42,419 nt of DNA, from positions 1 to 42,419 of the forward strand of contig JAUCBJ010005300.1 of assembly GCA_032718475.1 (NCBI GenBank), read 5' to 3'. The position numbers and the translations under genes are program-made. Positions within the stretch are counted from its first letter, which is position 1, and every line of letters begins with the position of its first letter. The notes beneath the pieces were generated by a model. It searched no databases and was not told the origin of the DNA. It was given only the letters and a program-made list of their open reading frames with translations. This document shows, in pieces, positions 10,169 to 19,687 of this stretch. The stretch comes from Nemertoderma westbladi (taxonomy: Eukaryota > Xenacoelomorpha > Nemertodermatida > Nemertodermatidae).

Positions 10169-13100
10169 TTGGCGACTCCCGCTTCGGCGGTCGAGTGGGT
10201 AGAGGAGGGACGGCGGGGGATGAATCTCCTGCTCGGACAGATGCAGGAGACTGTCTACCAACTTAAGGGAACAGTAAGGAAAAGTAGGGCAGAATTGCAA
10301 GAAGTGCAGCAAAGCATCGCGCTAGAACGTGACAAATTAGTCAATATACAAAAGGGTATACCAATACCCCCAGTAACATTGTGTCAACCTGTTAGGTCTG
10401 AAGTATTACATGCGCAAGGTGTGGAGCCTACACGCATCTATACTGCTAGTGAAGTAGAAACTCCTATAGCAAACCCTATTAGGGGTGATTATAAACCTGT
10501 TGTTAATGATATTCCCTATAGAACTGATAATGATCCGAGAAATTTATATACCGATAATTCGATATTAAATAACACGATGGCCCAAGAAAGCTTTACGCGT
10601 CAGATGGCTAGAACAGAAGCCTGCCAAGCGGTCAAAGTGGGAGAGATCGTCAAATTCAATGGAGATGAGATGAAATGGTTACCTTTCAATGAATATTACA
10701 AAGATAGCATACAGAACTCTGTACTATCTAACGGAGAGAAACTTAGGTTCCTCATCAAGTGTTTGGAAGGACCTCCCAAGTTAATGGCGTTAAAGTTTAT
10801 TGGACATCCAGAAGGATTAAGACAAGTTTGGGATACATTAAACATCAGGTATGGTAACAAGGATAACATAGCGAAGTATTTGTATACAAAATTAGTAGCC
10901 CCCCGAAACTTCCTTAGTAGCGGGATTATAGAGTTTTCCGATGAGATTCAGGAGATCTGTAGACAATTGGACTGGTTAGGTAAGTCTCATGAATATCAGA
11001 GTTCCATGGTTATTGGAGCAGCCGTAGTCTCTACTTTACCAAAGGGTGGAGTATGTACACGCTGGGACAAGAAAGTGTTGTATATGAATGAGCAGCAACG
11101 ACGAAGCCCTACCATGGCTGATCTCATGTCCTTCTTAGATGGTGAAGTAAAACTACAACTTATCAAGCAGTCCAGAGAGAAAACATCGGAAAATAAGGTA
11201 AGTGAGAAACCCGTTTCTAGGAGAAGAGTAACACCGGTGTGTTACACTGACGACGGCGAAAGCCAAGCTTCTCAAGAAGAGGACAGCAGGAAAGACACTG
11301 ATCGATCTTACTACGTTGGCAAAACCTCAAAGGACGTAAGTAAATACAAGGCTCGAACCAAAGATAGGAGAGAACAGGTTGCCAAGACTCCTCCTCAGTC
11401 TCCTAACAGAATGCACGGAAGAAAGCCCGAAGAAAGAACGAGAGTGCATCAAGTTACCCAAGGTAAAGTGAGTAACATAAAACCTAACTGTGCGCTGTGC
11501 GACGGGACCCACCGTTTGAGTGCGTGTGCTGAATTTCTAAAGAAATCCCTTATAGACAGACGTGCAGTCGTGTGGGATAAGCGGTTATGCTATAATTGCC
11601 TCAGACCAGGACACCAACGGCGAACCTGTTACTCCGACGTAAAGTGTGCAAAGTGTGGCGCGAAACATCACATCTTGTTACACAGTGAGTTCGAACGAGA
11701 CAACCCGAGTCAGGTAAGTGAGCCCGAACTACATGTCCAATTCAGTGATGTAAATGACACTGATCAAGAATCTGAGATGGAAGGATTCTATACTGACGAA
11801 TTCTCCGACGCCAACGAATCCTGTTATCTAATCAATACCGCGGTGTATCGAGCACTTACTTATGAAAAGGACACCGACAATGAGTTCCCCCCAACTACTT
11901 TTGCCAGACAACCATCTTGGAAAGCTCCAACTTCCAACGTAGGAATCAGAGAATTTCCTGTAGTGCAGGTAAGAGTTCATGGTCCTAACAAAAGTTACAT
12001 AGTGAACGCCCTCCTTGACTCCGGCAGCACAGGAACATTCATCGATCAAGAACTAGCCGAAGATATCTTTGCTGGACAACCCAAATTCCGGACTAAATTG
12101 AATATGTCAGGAATTATGCAGGTTTGGAAATCTACCCTAATGGCAGATTACTATGTAGGTGTGTTGTCCACCCCCCAGGATAAATTAGGAGCACAAGGTA
12201 TAAGGTCGGTAAAAATGGTGGCTATAAAGAACTTCGCTACTACTCAAGCAGACCTTTATAATTGGGACGAGGATGAGAGCATCCAACATCTTAAGATACC
12301 TCAATTCCAGACAGATTATCCTGGAGTGCAAATACTCATCGGCCAAAACGCGCATGAGGCGCTCGAGACATTGGAGAAACGGCCTGCTCAACCGCAGCCA
12401 CTGCAAACCTATGCGGTAAGAACTAGAGTAGGTTGGTACTTTACTGGCCCTTCCCGCAAAACTCTCGAAGAGAGAATGCCACAAGAACGAATATACCAAG
12501 TAAACGATTGGGAAGTGGAGAGCAGTGAGGTGGACGAACTAACTGAGGGAACACCATACTCCTCAGATAATGACGACATTTACCAACTCTTTGATGAAGA
12601 GAACATAATCGACCTACTTACAGAAAACAAAACTTGGAAAATTCAGGTGAACCTATGTCAACTGATTCGCCCATCGGGACCCATTGATTACAATGATGAA
12701 CTAAATGACGAGATAGAGCGCTACAACGCTAGAACTCGGGACGAACTCGCCGTACGATTCTTTACTCAAGAATTGGTAGAGCCCAATTCATACGATAAGG
12801 CCCTATCGATAGAAGAAGAAAGAGCCAAGCAAATCCAGGAAACAACAACACGTTTTTTAAAAGACCAAGGTAGATATGAAATCGGCCTACCATTTCGAAA
12901 ACGAGAACCTAGATTTATAAATAACAGACCCTTGGCAGAGAAAAGAATCGCTCAATTGCATCGACGCCTTACGGCTAATGCTTCAGCTAAAGAAATGTAC
13001 CAAACTCAGTTGAAGAAATTTATAACAAAGGGATACGCGGAGCGAGTACCGGAAGGAACACCAGTGACTGAGAGAACGTATTACTTAACACATCATTACG

Positions 13101-14236
13101 TTCCCAAACCCGGTAAACCCCACGAAGTACGAGTCGTATTCGATGGCTCCGCTCTATATATGGGCCAATCCCTCAATTCCGAGTTGTTACCAGGACCCAA
13201 CTTACTCCAATCTTTGTTGGGAATACTTTTAAGATTAAGACAATATTCCATCGCGTTCGCCTCCGATATAGAAGGAATGTTCTTGCAAGTCAAGGCGCTG
13301 GATAGAGATAGAGACAGCCTGAGATTTCTGTGGTGGCCTGAAGGAGACCTCAACCAGAAACCGGTGGTGTACTGGATGACCATCCAGGCCTTTGGGATCA
13401 TATCTAGCCCTTCCAACCCCTGCTCCGTGGTGCGAACCACTGCGAATGACAACCGAGACGCCTTCTCCAAAGAGGTGATAGACAACATCAAACGTAATAT
13501 ATACATGGACGATAATTTAAGGTCCCTTCCCTCAGTAGAAGAAGCCATTGATGTCGCGAAAGGAACGGTAGAGTGTTTGAAAAGAGGTGGATTTCGACTG
13601 ACGAAATTCACTAGCAACTCCCGTGAGTTTTTGGAAGCGATACCGGTAGAAGACCGAGGAACGAAAGACCTAGACTTAATAAAGGACGATCTTCCAGAAA
13701 CCAAGACGCTTGGCTTCAAGTGGGACACTGAAAGAGATATCCTGTTTTTTCAGCTAAAACAGCGAGATAATCCAGTTCGGACCAAACGGATTTGTTTAAG
13801 TATCCTGAGCACTTATTTCGACCCATTGGGATTTATTAGCCCAGTTATATTGATTGCTCGGAGTTTAGTACAACAAATGTGGCTTGAAAACCACTCATGG
13901 GACGATCCGCTTAAGGGAGAACTGTTAAAGAAATGGATGAAATGGGAAGATTCTCTACCTGCCATCGAGAGCTTTATAATTTCCCGTGCATATTTTGGTC
14001 ATGTTCTTCCTACGTATTCCTATCAACTCCATGTGTTTGGAGACGCCAGCGACATGGGAATAGGTATAGTAGCATATCTGCGAGTCGAAACTCCTGATGG
14101 AATCAAAGTCGCCTTGGATACCTCTAAGGCATTGATTAACAACAAGTTAAAAGTTCCTCGAGCGGAGTTAAAGGCTGCTTTATACGCTACAGCCATCGGC
14201 CGGAACGTAACAGAACAAATCGACTATCCACTGTAG
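10166..14236 (+). CDS. gag-pol: BEL-B gag-pol: Gag, protease, reverse transcriptase, RNase H start; ends at in-frame TAG
   Basis: A 1356-aa open stretch starting at ATG 10166. Residues about 155-330 are the DUF1759 Gag domain (VKFNGDEMKWLPF motif). Zinc-binding clusters follow near 441-456 (CALCDGTHRLSAC), 475-488 (CYNCLRPGHQRRTC, a CX2CX4HX4C knuckle) and 495. The retropepsin active site ALLDSGSTGTF is near 614-625. Reverse transcriptase follows, with DIEGMF and the catalytic YMDD at about 1113-1116. RNase H begins with FGDAS near 1291. The frame stops at TAG 14234-14236, but typical BEL coding (WTDALLVL) resumes in the same frame in the next codons, so the stop is a nonsense lesion or a suppressible codon rather than the natural end. 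The product would make and replicate the element's cDNA in cytoplasmic particles. Confidence 0.93.
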   Translation: MLATPASAVEWVEEGRRGMNLLLGQMQETVYQLKGTVRKSRAELQEVQQSIALERDKLVNIQKGIPIPPVTLCQPVRSEVLHAQGVEPTRIYTASEVETPIANPIRGDYKPVVNDIPYRTDNDPRNLYTDNSILNNTMAQESFTRQMARTEACQAVKVGEIVKFNGDEMKWLPFNEYYKDSIQNSVLSNGEKLRFLIKCLEGPPKLMALKFIGHPEGLRQVWDTLNIRYGNKDNIAKYLYTKLVAPRNFLSSGIIEFSDEIQEICRQLDWLGKSHEYQSSMVIGAAVVSTLPKGGVCTRWDKKVLYMNEQQRRSPTMADLMSFLDGEVKLQLIKQSREKTSENKVSEKPVSRRRVTPVCYTDDGESQASQEEDSRKDTDRSYYVGKTSKDVSKYKARTKDRREQVAKTPPQSPNRMHGRKPEERTRVHQVTQGKVSNIKPNCALCDGTHRLSACAEFLKKSLIDRRAVVWDKRLCYNCLRPGHQRRTCYSDVKCAKCGAKHHILLHSEFERDNPSQVSEPELHVQFSDVNDTDQESEMEGFYTDEFSDANESCYLINTAVYRALTYEKDTDNEFPPTTFARQPSWKAPTSNVGIREFPVVQVRVHGPNKSYIVNALLDSGSTGTFIDQELAEDIFAGQPKFRTKLNMSGIMQVWKSTLMADYYVGVLSTPQDKLGAQGIRSVKMVAIKNFATTQADLYNWDEDESIQHLKIPQFQTDYPGVQILIGQNAHEALETLEKRPAQPQPLQTYAVRTRVGWYFTGPSRKTLEERMPQERIYQVNDWEVESSEVDELTEGTPYSSDNDDIYQLFDEENIIDLLTENKTWKIQVNLCQLIRPSGPIDYNDELNDEIERYNARTRDELAVRFFTQELVEPNSYDKALSIEEERAKQIQETTTRFLKDQGRYEIGLPFRKREPRFINNRPLAEKRIAQLHRRLTANASAKEMYQTQLKKFITKGYAERVPEGTPVTERTYYLTHHYVPKPGKPHEVRVVFDGSALYMGQSLNSELLPGPNLLQSLLGILLRLRQYSIAFASDIEGMFLQVKALDRDRDSLRFLWWPEGDLNQKPVVYWMTIQAFGIISSPSNPCSVVRTTANDNRDAFSKEVIDNIKRNIYMDDNLRSLPSVEEAIDVAKGTVECLKRGGFRLTKFTSNSREFLEAIPVEDRGTKDLDLIKDDLPETKTLGFKWDTERDILFFQLKQRDNPVRTKRICLSILSTYFDPLGFISPVILIARSLVQQMWLENHSWDDPLKGELLKKWMKWEDSLPAIESFIISRAYFGHVLPTYSYQLHVFGDASDMGIGIVAYLRVETPDGIKVALDTSKALINNKLKVPRAELKAALYATAIGRNVTEQIDYPL

Positions 14237-15052
14237 AAAACTGTTTATTGGACTGACGCTTTACTCGTGTTGGAGTATATAACCAATGAAGTCTGTCAGT
14301 TCAGCGTTTTTGTTACTAACAGGGTAGCTATTATTCTTAGTCGCACAAAGATAGATCAATGGAGACATTGCCCTGGTACGATTAATCCAGCCGATATCGC
14401 CTCCAGGGGAGCAACTCCACAGGAACTGATAGATACTCCAGACTGGTTGGGTGGACCCGACTTCCTGAGTAAGGAAGAGGATGAATGGCCTCCTCATCTT
14501 ACTACGGCGGAGATTAGACAAGCCAAGGGAGCGGAGACAGTCAAACCTAAAACCCGGGCGAGTAAATCGAAGTTATTTAAACTGACGATCGATCTATCTG
14601 TACTACATACTTCCGGAAATGATGCTTCGGATCCACAATCCCCCGCCACAAATAAGTCTGTTGTGGAAATTAGAGATAGAGATTGGAAATCTGGAATACC
14701 AGACATCTCGCAAGGAATCTCACCCCTGCTGCAGAGAGCAATGCATCACTACAGTTCCTGGAATCGGCTCTGTAAAGCCGTCACGTATTTAAGGAGATGT
14801 TTTCATCATCACTACTCCAGGACGAAGACCATTAGTGATACCGCTCCATTGACATCTGCGCAAGTTCATGTTATTAAAAATTTACCCAAATATAAGACAT
14901 CCGACCGGTTTCTAAAGGAGAAAATTAGTTACCAGGAGCATGAAGAAACCAATAAGCAGATACTGAGACTCCTGCAATGCTATGAGGATTCCGATAAGTA
15001 TTTCCTGTTGTTGAGAAATCCGCAGATGCGCTTAAGGGAATCGATTCTCTAG
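14237..15052 (+). pseudogene. BEL-B pol continuation: RNase H end and linker before integrase
   Basis: In the same frame as the preceding gag-pol stretch, directly after the TAG. The first codons read as the conserved WTD motif. NPADIASRG near 14380-14410 and a GGPDFL motif near 14450 follow; all are hallmarks of the BEL/Pao RNase H-to-integrase connector. The stretch ends at a TAG (15050-15052) that is out of phase with the integrase. The integrase frame runs +1 relative to this one and is closed before 15036, so a one-base insertion or two-base deletion lies between about 15033 and 15050. It has no ribosome access of its own and is a broken segment. Confidence 0.85.
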
Positions 15053-15056
15053 CACA

Positions 15057-16388
15057 ATGATAGATGGGTTAATACGTGTTGGAGGAAGGCTCACCAATGC
15101 GCCATTATCCTTTGACACTAAATTCCCCATACTCATTAGAAATCTTGAAGTACAAATCAAGATGATTGTAGATGTTCACAGTAAACTTTATCATGCTGGT
15201 AGAGAACGAGTTCTTAGCGAAATTCGAACTCGCTATTATTTTGATAAACCCCGTAGAGCTCTGAACCAAGTTCTTAGGAACTGCATACCCTGTAGGAAAG
15301 CATTCAGTAGGCCTTTAACACAGCGAGAGGCAGAATTACCTAGGGGACGAGTAAGCTTCTATGAACCACCTTTTACTAATACTGGTGTAGATTTATTTGG
15401 CCCTATTGAAGTATATCGTGCTAGGACTATAGTCAAGAGATGGTGTGTCATCTTCGTATGCATGACTTGTAGAGCCATCCATCTCGATATGGTGAACGAT
15501 CTATCTACCAACAGCTTCGTCTTAAGTTTACGCCGACAGATCGCTCGCTTCGGGACGAGTAATACCATGAGATCGGATAAGGGAACGAACTTCATTGGTG
15601 CCAACAACGAAATACAGGCTTACGTGAAGGACTGGAACCAAAGACAGGTGGACGATCAGCTAAGGATAACAGCGTCTAGCTGGACCTTCAACGCCGCCGA
15701 CGCCCCTTGGTGGGGAGGAAGTTGGGAGAGATTAATTAGAAGTGTCAAGACCGCATTTCACTTTATAGTGCCATGCCGCGCATATCTCACCGACGAACTT
15801 TTGCGGACATTAATGGAGGAAATAGCTGCCTATCTCAACGAGAGACCGCTTATGCCAGTCTCATCGAGTCCCGATTCCCTGGAAGCGCTAACACCCGCGC
15901 ACTTCCTACTGAAGAAACCTGTAGCCATGCTCCCACGATCGGAGATTGCCGACGGAGACGAATACTGCCGTCGAACTTGGCAACTTATGCAGTTGCTATC
16001 CCGTCGTTTCGCTGACCATTTCGAGAAACATTATCTGCCCACGCTACAACTTCGAACTAAGTGGTTTGCGCAGCAAGAAAACGTCAGCACCGGAGATATG
16101 GTGCTTATTGTAGATTCAGACCTCCCACGTAAACGGTGGCAGACAGGTCGTATCATCGAGACTCACATCTCGGATGATGGTTTAGTACGCTCGGTAGAAC
16201 TCGTCGTCATGCGGCGTAACTTCAAGAAGCCAGGCATAATCTTTGAGACGCAACAACTCAACCGCCCAGTTGGTCGTTTATGTTTACTGGAAAGAGACAG
16301 AGAACTCTCCGGAAACTATGGAAGGCAAGACACTCTTCCCACGACCACCTCCCTAATTCCTCAAACATCTAGGGACTCCCCAACGTGA
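15057..16388 (+). CDS. int: BEL-B integrase
   Basis: A 443-codon stretch beginning in the conserved LIRVGGRL motif, so the ATG at 15057 is internal to pol and not a true start. The N-terminal zinc site (H-H-C-C, from HSKLYHAG to CIPCRK) is at residues about 41-81. The catalytic core has D112 (DLFGP), D174 (SDKGTNF) and E224 (GSWERLI), spaced D-X61-D-X49-E. A C-terminal DUF5641-like domain ends with GDMVLIVDSDLPRKRWQTG and a VELVV strand. Catalytic residues are intact. It would insert element cDNA with a 5-base staggered cut, which matches the GAAAC duplication. Because of the upstream frameshift this copy probably cannot make it as part of Pol. Confidence 0.92.
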   Translation: MIDGLIRVGGRLTNAPLSFDTKFPILIRNLEVQIKMIVDVHSKLYHAGRERVLSEIRTRYYFDKPRRALNQVLRNCIPCRKAFSRPLTQREAELPRGRVSFYEPPFTNTGVDLFGPIEVYRARTIVKRWCVIFVCMTCRAIHLDMVNDLSTNSFVLSLRRQIARFGTSNTMRSDKGTNFIGANNEIQAYVKDWNQRQVDDQLRITASSWTFNAADAPWWGGSWERLIRSVKTAFHFIVPCRAYLTDELLRTLMEEIAAYLNERPLMPVSSSPDSLEALTPAHFLLKKPVAMLPRSEIADGDEYCRRTWQLMQLLSRRFADHFEKHYLPTLQLRTKWFAQQENVSTGDMVLIVDSDLPRKRWQTGRIIETHISDDGLVRSVELVVMRRNFKKPGIIFETQQLNRPVGRLCLLERDRELSGNYGRQDTLPTTTSLIPQTSRDSPT

Positions 16389-18015
16389 TACGTCTGGAGT
16401 GGGTGTATGACTATATTGTTTTATCTATTTTTATTATATTTTTATATGCGAACTTTATTATGTACTTTATTATAATCGTTTTTATTCAATTTTATTTAGT
16501 AGAAGGTTATTTTAGATTATTTGGTAGATTAGTGCAATATATTAGTGTTTATTACGTAATTACATATATAATATATATTTAGTATGACGGCGAGAAATAA
16601 TTTTTCTCTTTCCTTACTGTCCGTATCATATTATAAATACGTGACTACAGTAAGATGAAATGTCCGTACTTATTAAAGTACAATAAAGCCACTACTATAT
16701 TCAAGTATTATTTATTGGTAGGCAGAGTATTAGGAATGCAAAGTTCAGATCCTCGTGTCTCGGCTAAACCAAGCTCTGGGTAGACCTTGGAAACGACTTG
16801 CCTCTTCACACTGACATTGCTTCGTGCGATATTGCTCTTCTACCTTATATTAAATAATACATATAGTAGCGTGATGTCCCTCTAACAGCAGCGTAAAAAC
16901 GCAAATAAATCTGTTAAACCTTTGACCATCTGTAATTCTAGTCGATTAAGATATCGTGGCACCCACCGATATACTTGAAAGACAAATTCTAGAATCAGTG
17001 GTTAACGTCCCCAGCCAAGTTCTGGAATAAATCGGTGCCCATCTTAAATATTAATTTAATATTTATTAAAATCTGTAAAATTCAGATCCTTTAAAATTTC
17101 TAGTCAATTAAGATATCGCTGCACTTACCGATACTCTTAAAAGACAATTTTTATAGAATTCAGGATCCTCAGTCCCCAGACATGCTCTGGAATAAAAATC
17201 GTGTCAATTTTAACATCAAATAATAAAATTCACGGGAATAAATTTAAATTCATATTTTAAATGAATTTCATAAATTGTCATTTTGTGCAATTTATAACAT
17301 TCCCAAAATTCCATTAATTAATAGATCATGGGAGCGGAGATTCATCCTATTGAGTGTATTAGAGTGCGAGAATCTCCAACATATAGTCAATAGCCGATAA
17401 AATTAATAAAATCATGCATAAAGAGGATATTGACAATTAAAGAATTACTATTAAATAGCATTCCAGATCTGTATGCATGAGAATTACCCTAATTCTACCG
17501 CTAGCATTCCATAATGTCACCATAGCAACACCCACGCTAGAATTAGAAGCAAGTTAAAAGAACAATAGAAAGCTTGTCCCATTGCATAGCATAGAGAATA
17601 CATAGCACACTGTTAGTATCCAAGGATACACAGTAATAACGTGACATTCTGGAAGGCACTGACTAACGGACAAATGGCCTGTATGTGTACAATTGGTGAC
17701 AGTTGTGTGGAATTTGTGTGTTTATAGGTGAATGTTACTGCTAAAGTATGTTTACAGTAGCTAGTCGCAATTGCAAAAGTAGCCCAACTCTCCTATAGAA
17801 AGAACCTCAAGTGGATCCAAGCCTTTGGGACGGACAGTGGAGTGACTTGTGCCGGTTATCGTTGTCGTGCTGTTGCTACATGTTGGCGTAAACACCGCGA
17901 CGACGGTACATCGGCGCTGAGAATCCCACTTTCCGGGGGCAAAGAGAGGTAGGCAGTGACGCCCGCTCGCCTAAACATAAACTCATTTTGATATTAATAA
18001 ACTCAGATAGCAGAT
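16389..18015 (+). other. BEL-B spacer between integrase and ORF3
   Basis: AT-rich and without a supported gene. It contains a diverged duplication of about 145 bp (16912-17060 and 17076-17217), recognisable by TCTAGTC.ATTAAGATATCG and GTCCCCAG. A purine-rich GGGAGCGGAG at about 17331 matches the GGGAGCGG next to the 3' LTR. The sequence just before ORF3 (ATTAAT, then a CAG at 18003-18005 and another at 18011-18013) could serve as branch point and splice acceptor for an ORF3 mRNA; this is inference. Confidence 0.55.
16912..17217. repeat. Diverged tandem duplication of about 145 bp
   Basis: Two copies share ATTAAGATATCG, an ACCGATA-containing stretch, AAAGACAA, GTCCCCAG and TCTGGAATAAA in the same order. 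Divergence is clearly greater than between the LTRs, so the duplication predates this insertion. Confidence 0.75.
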
Positions 18016-18795
18016 ATGACGGAGTTGATAGAAGATGATCTTGGTATTAGGGAGCGATATACTCTACCTTTACAAGCATTTGTGGATAGCTTAATACGCG
18101 GTGAAGCCGATCCCACTATTACAGAGGACGATGGTCGTTATATCGAACCGCCGATGTCCCAAGAGCAACTTGCGCGTGAATTGGATTATCGAAAATTCAC
18201 CGCTCGCTATACGAATCGTAATGGTACGTATATGGACTTCTTAACTACCGGCCATCCTATCAATTTACATGATATGGACGATGTAGATACAGAGAGGGAA
18301 ATGGTTCTATTTAAATATCATACCCAGCGGAGTCGTAACGATAAACCGAGAATAGATCACGAAAATTCTATTCGTAATAGACTGGAAAGAGAAAATGTTG
18401 AAGAACCGGATAAACGCATCGACTTCAATGAATACCTAGAATTTTTGAGAGAAACCTATCTCAACATCGCCAGTCAGCAGAACCTAGAGACTCGATATCC
18501 TCAAGGTATACATCATGACCCTATGGTAGAACTCAAACGGCTCTATTTCACGATGATGTATCTTACCGCCGATCGTCCACTACCTGTTATCCCGGATAGT
18601 TTTGAACAAATGGAAGAATATTGCAAAACTGGAGAACGATCACCCGCGTTTCCTCTGCAGGACGTACGTCTTTGGTATTATTGTGATGAATGCCCTAGAC
18701 CTAACCAACAAACTGAAGGACACAAACGTCCGCTGTTCCTATTTCCACGAACAACCAGAGATGGAAATTTATTGTGCCTATTGCAGACTCAATAA
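18016..18795 (+). CDS. BEL-B ORF3, N-terminal part (unknown post-pol protein)
   Basis: ATG 18016 opens a 259-codon frame where env sits in retrovirus-like elements. The protein is acidic and helical, with many Arg/Glu pairs, and I see no signal peptide, furin-like site or membrane segment, so it is not a recognisable envelope. Near the end a CDEC pair (18682-18693) starts what looks like a zinc-binding region. Beyond about 18715 the better continuation, rich in Cys and His, is in the +1 frame, so the last 20 or so codons of this frame are probably read out of phase. ORF3 therefore appears to be one gene spanning 18016-19609 with a frameshift and a stop. Family unknown to me. Confidence 0.7.
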   Translation: MTELIEDDLGIRERYTLPLQAFVDSLIRGEADPTITEDDGRYIEPPMSQEQLARELDYRKFTARYTNRNGTYMDFLTTGHPINLHDMDDVDTEREMVLFKYHTQRSRNDKPRIDHENSIRNRLERENVEEPDKRIDFNEYLEFLRETYLNIASQQNLETRYPQGIHHDPMVELKRLYFTMMYLTADRPLPVIPDSFEQMEEYCKTGERSPAFPLQDVRLWYYCDECPRPNQQTEGHKRPLFLFPRTTRDGNLLCLLQTQ

Positions 18796-19000
18796 CTTGC
18801 ACATTTTTGCGGTTTGCCCTCAATTTATGACTCAATGTCACCATTGTCAACTAAAGGGACACACCAGTTTCGATTGCCCCTTTAATCACGATTTGGAAAG
18901 CGTAGATGAAATGATCACACTACGTTACATCAGAGCTTGGGAAGCGAACGCTGATTTACATTGTGATTCGTGCCATCGTTATTATCCTGGACTCGCTTAA
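18602..19000 (+). pseudogene. BEL-B ORF3, zinc-knuckle middle part (+1 frame)
   Basis: The open stretch overlaps the end of the N-terminal frame; only the part after about 18715 is likely to be genuine coding. It contains a near-knuckle CAYCRLNNLHIFAVC (CX2CX5HX4C), a perfect CCHC knuckle CHHCQLKGHTSFDC (CX2CX4HX4C) and a further CDSC pair. Such knuckles bind single-stranded nucleic acid in retroelement nucleocapsids. It ends at TAA 18998-19000, but coding of similar base composition continues in the same frame. It may be a second nucleocapsid-like protein; function is inferred from the knuckles alone. Confidence 0.65.
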
Positions 19001-19609
19001 GAAGGAGTTTATGTGTTCCATCCTTATCTATTCGCTTCTGTCGAACAGAAATCACGCATATCGAGTTACGAACTACTGAAGCGCGTCGGAGAATGTATTT
19101 CAACCAAATTTGTACGCAAATTTCTCAGGAGTGTTAATCCTAGCGACATTCATTCCTATAACTTAATCAATTTTATCCGTCAAGATCCGGACTATGGAGA
19201 CTTATTTGTTAACTCACACCCCGAGTTACAGGAAGTATATCGACGGCCTTACGAATACCGAGCCCGCGAACACGAGTTGGAAAGAACCATTAAACCCAGG
19301 AAGTTTCTGACCGCCTATGGTCCACCCACGGCTCTCGTTCAGACCACTCGTAAAGGACCCGTAAGAGCGGCCGTCCTAAAACGCGCTCTAAAGGCCGTTA
19401 GACCCCTCTTCCCCGACGTTGATGTCAACCAACCCGGCACTTCGACCGGCGGATACACCGACCATAATCCTACACCCTCTGATGCAATCATATTGCACCC
19501 TTCACCCAGGAGTTATAGCCCTCTTTGTAAAGTGGCTCGCCCCAAAGAGAAAAAGACTCTGGCTAGCTTTAAAAAACTGCGTAAACGCCGTCCGCGTAAG
19601 AAAGACTAA
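19001..19609 (+). pseudogene. BEL-B ORF3, C-terminal part with basic tail
   Basis: Same frame as the zinc-knuckle part and directly after its TAA. There is no ATG at the start (GTG at 19013), which supports it being the downstream end of ORF3 and not a separate gene. The stretch encodes about 200 residues: helical, charged, then Pro/Ser-rich, ending in a strongly basic tail (KKLRKRRPRKKD) suited to nucleic-acid binding or nuclear import. It ends at TAA 19607-19609, 78 bases before the 3' LTR. Confidence 0.6.
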
Positions 19610-19679
19610 CTGTTTAGAGTATTTAAGTATATTAGAAACTGTGATTTTGTATATTTTATAGACTCAAATCCCATTTTCT

Positions 19680-19687
19680 GGGAGCGG
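19680..19687 (+). promoter_or_regulatory. Polypurine tract of BEL-B
   Basis: GGGAGCGG lies immediately before the TG of the 3' LTR, where plus-strand DNA synthesis is primed. It is short, but its position is exact. Confidence 0.7.

Noticed and set aside
13096-13728. 210-codon antisense frame over the reverse transcriptase
   Set aside because: Lies opposite strongly conserved coding sequence and has no recognised motif.
18016-19609. Envelope gene of BEL-B
   Set aside because: No signal peptide, membrane segment, cleavage site or Cys pattern of a surface protein; zinc knuckles point to nucleic-acid binding.
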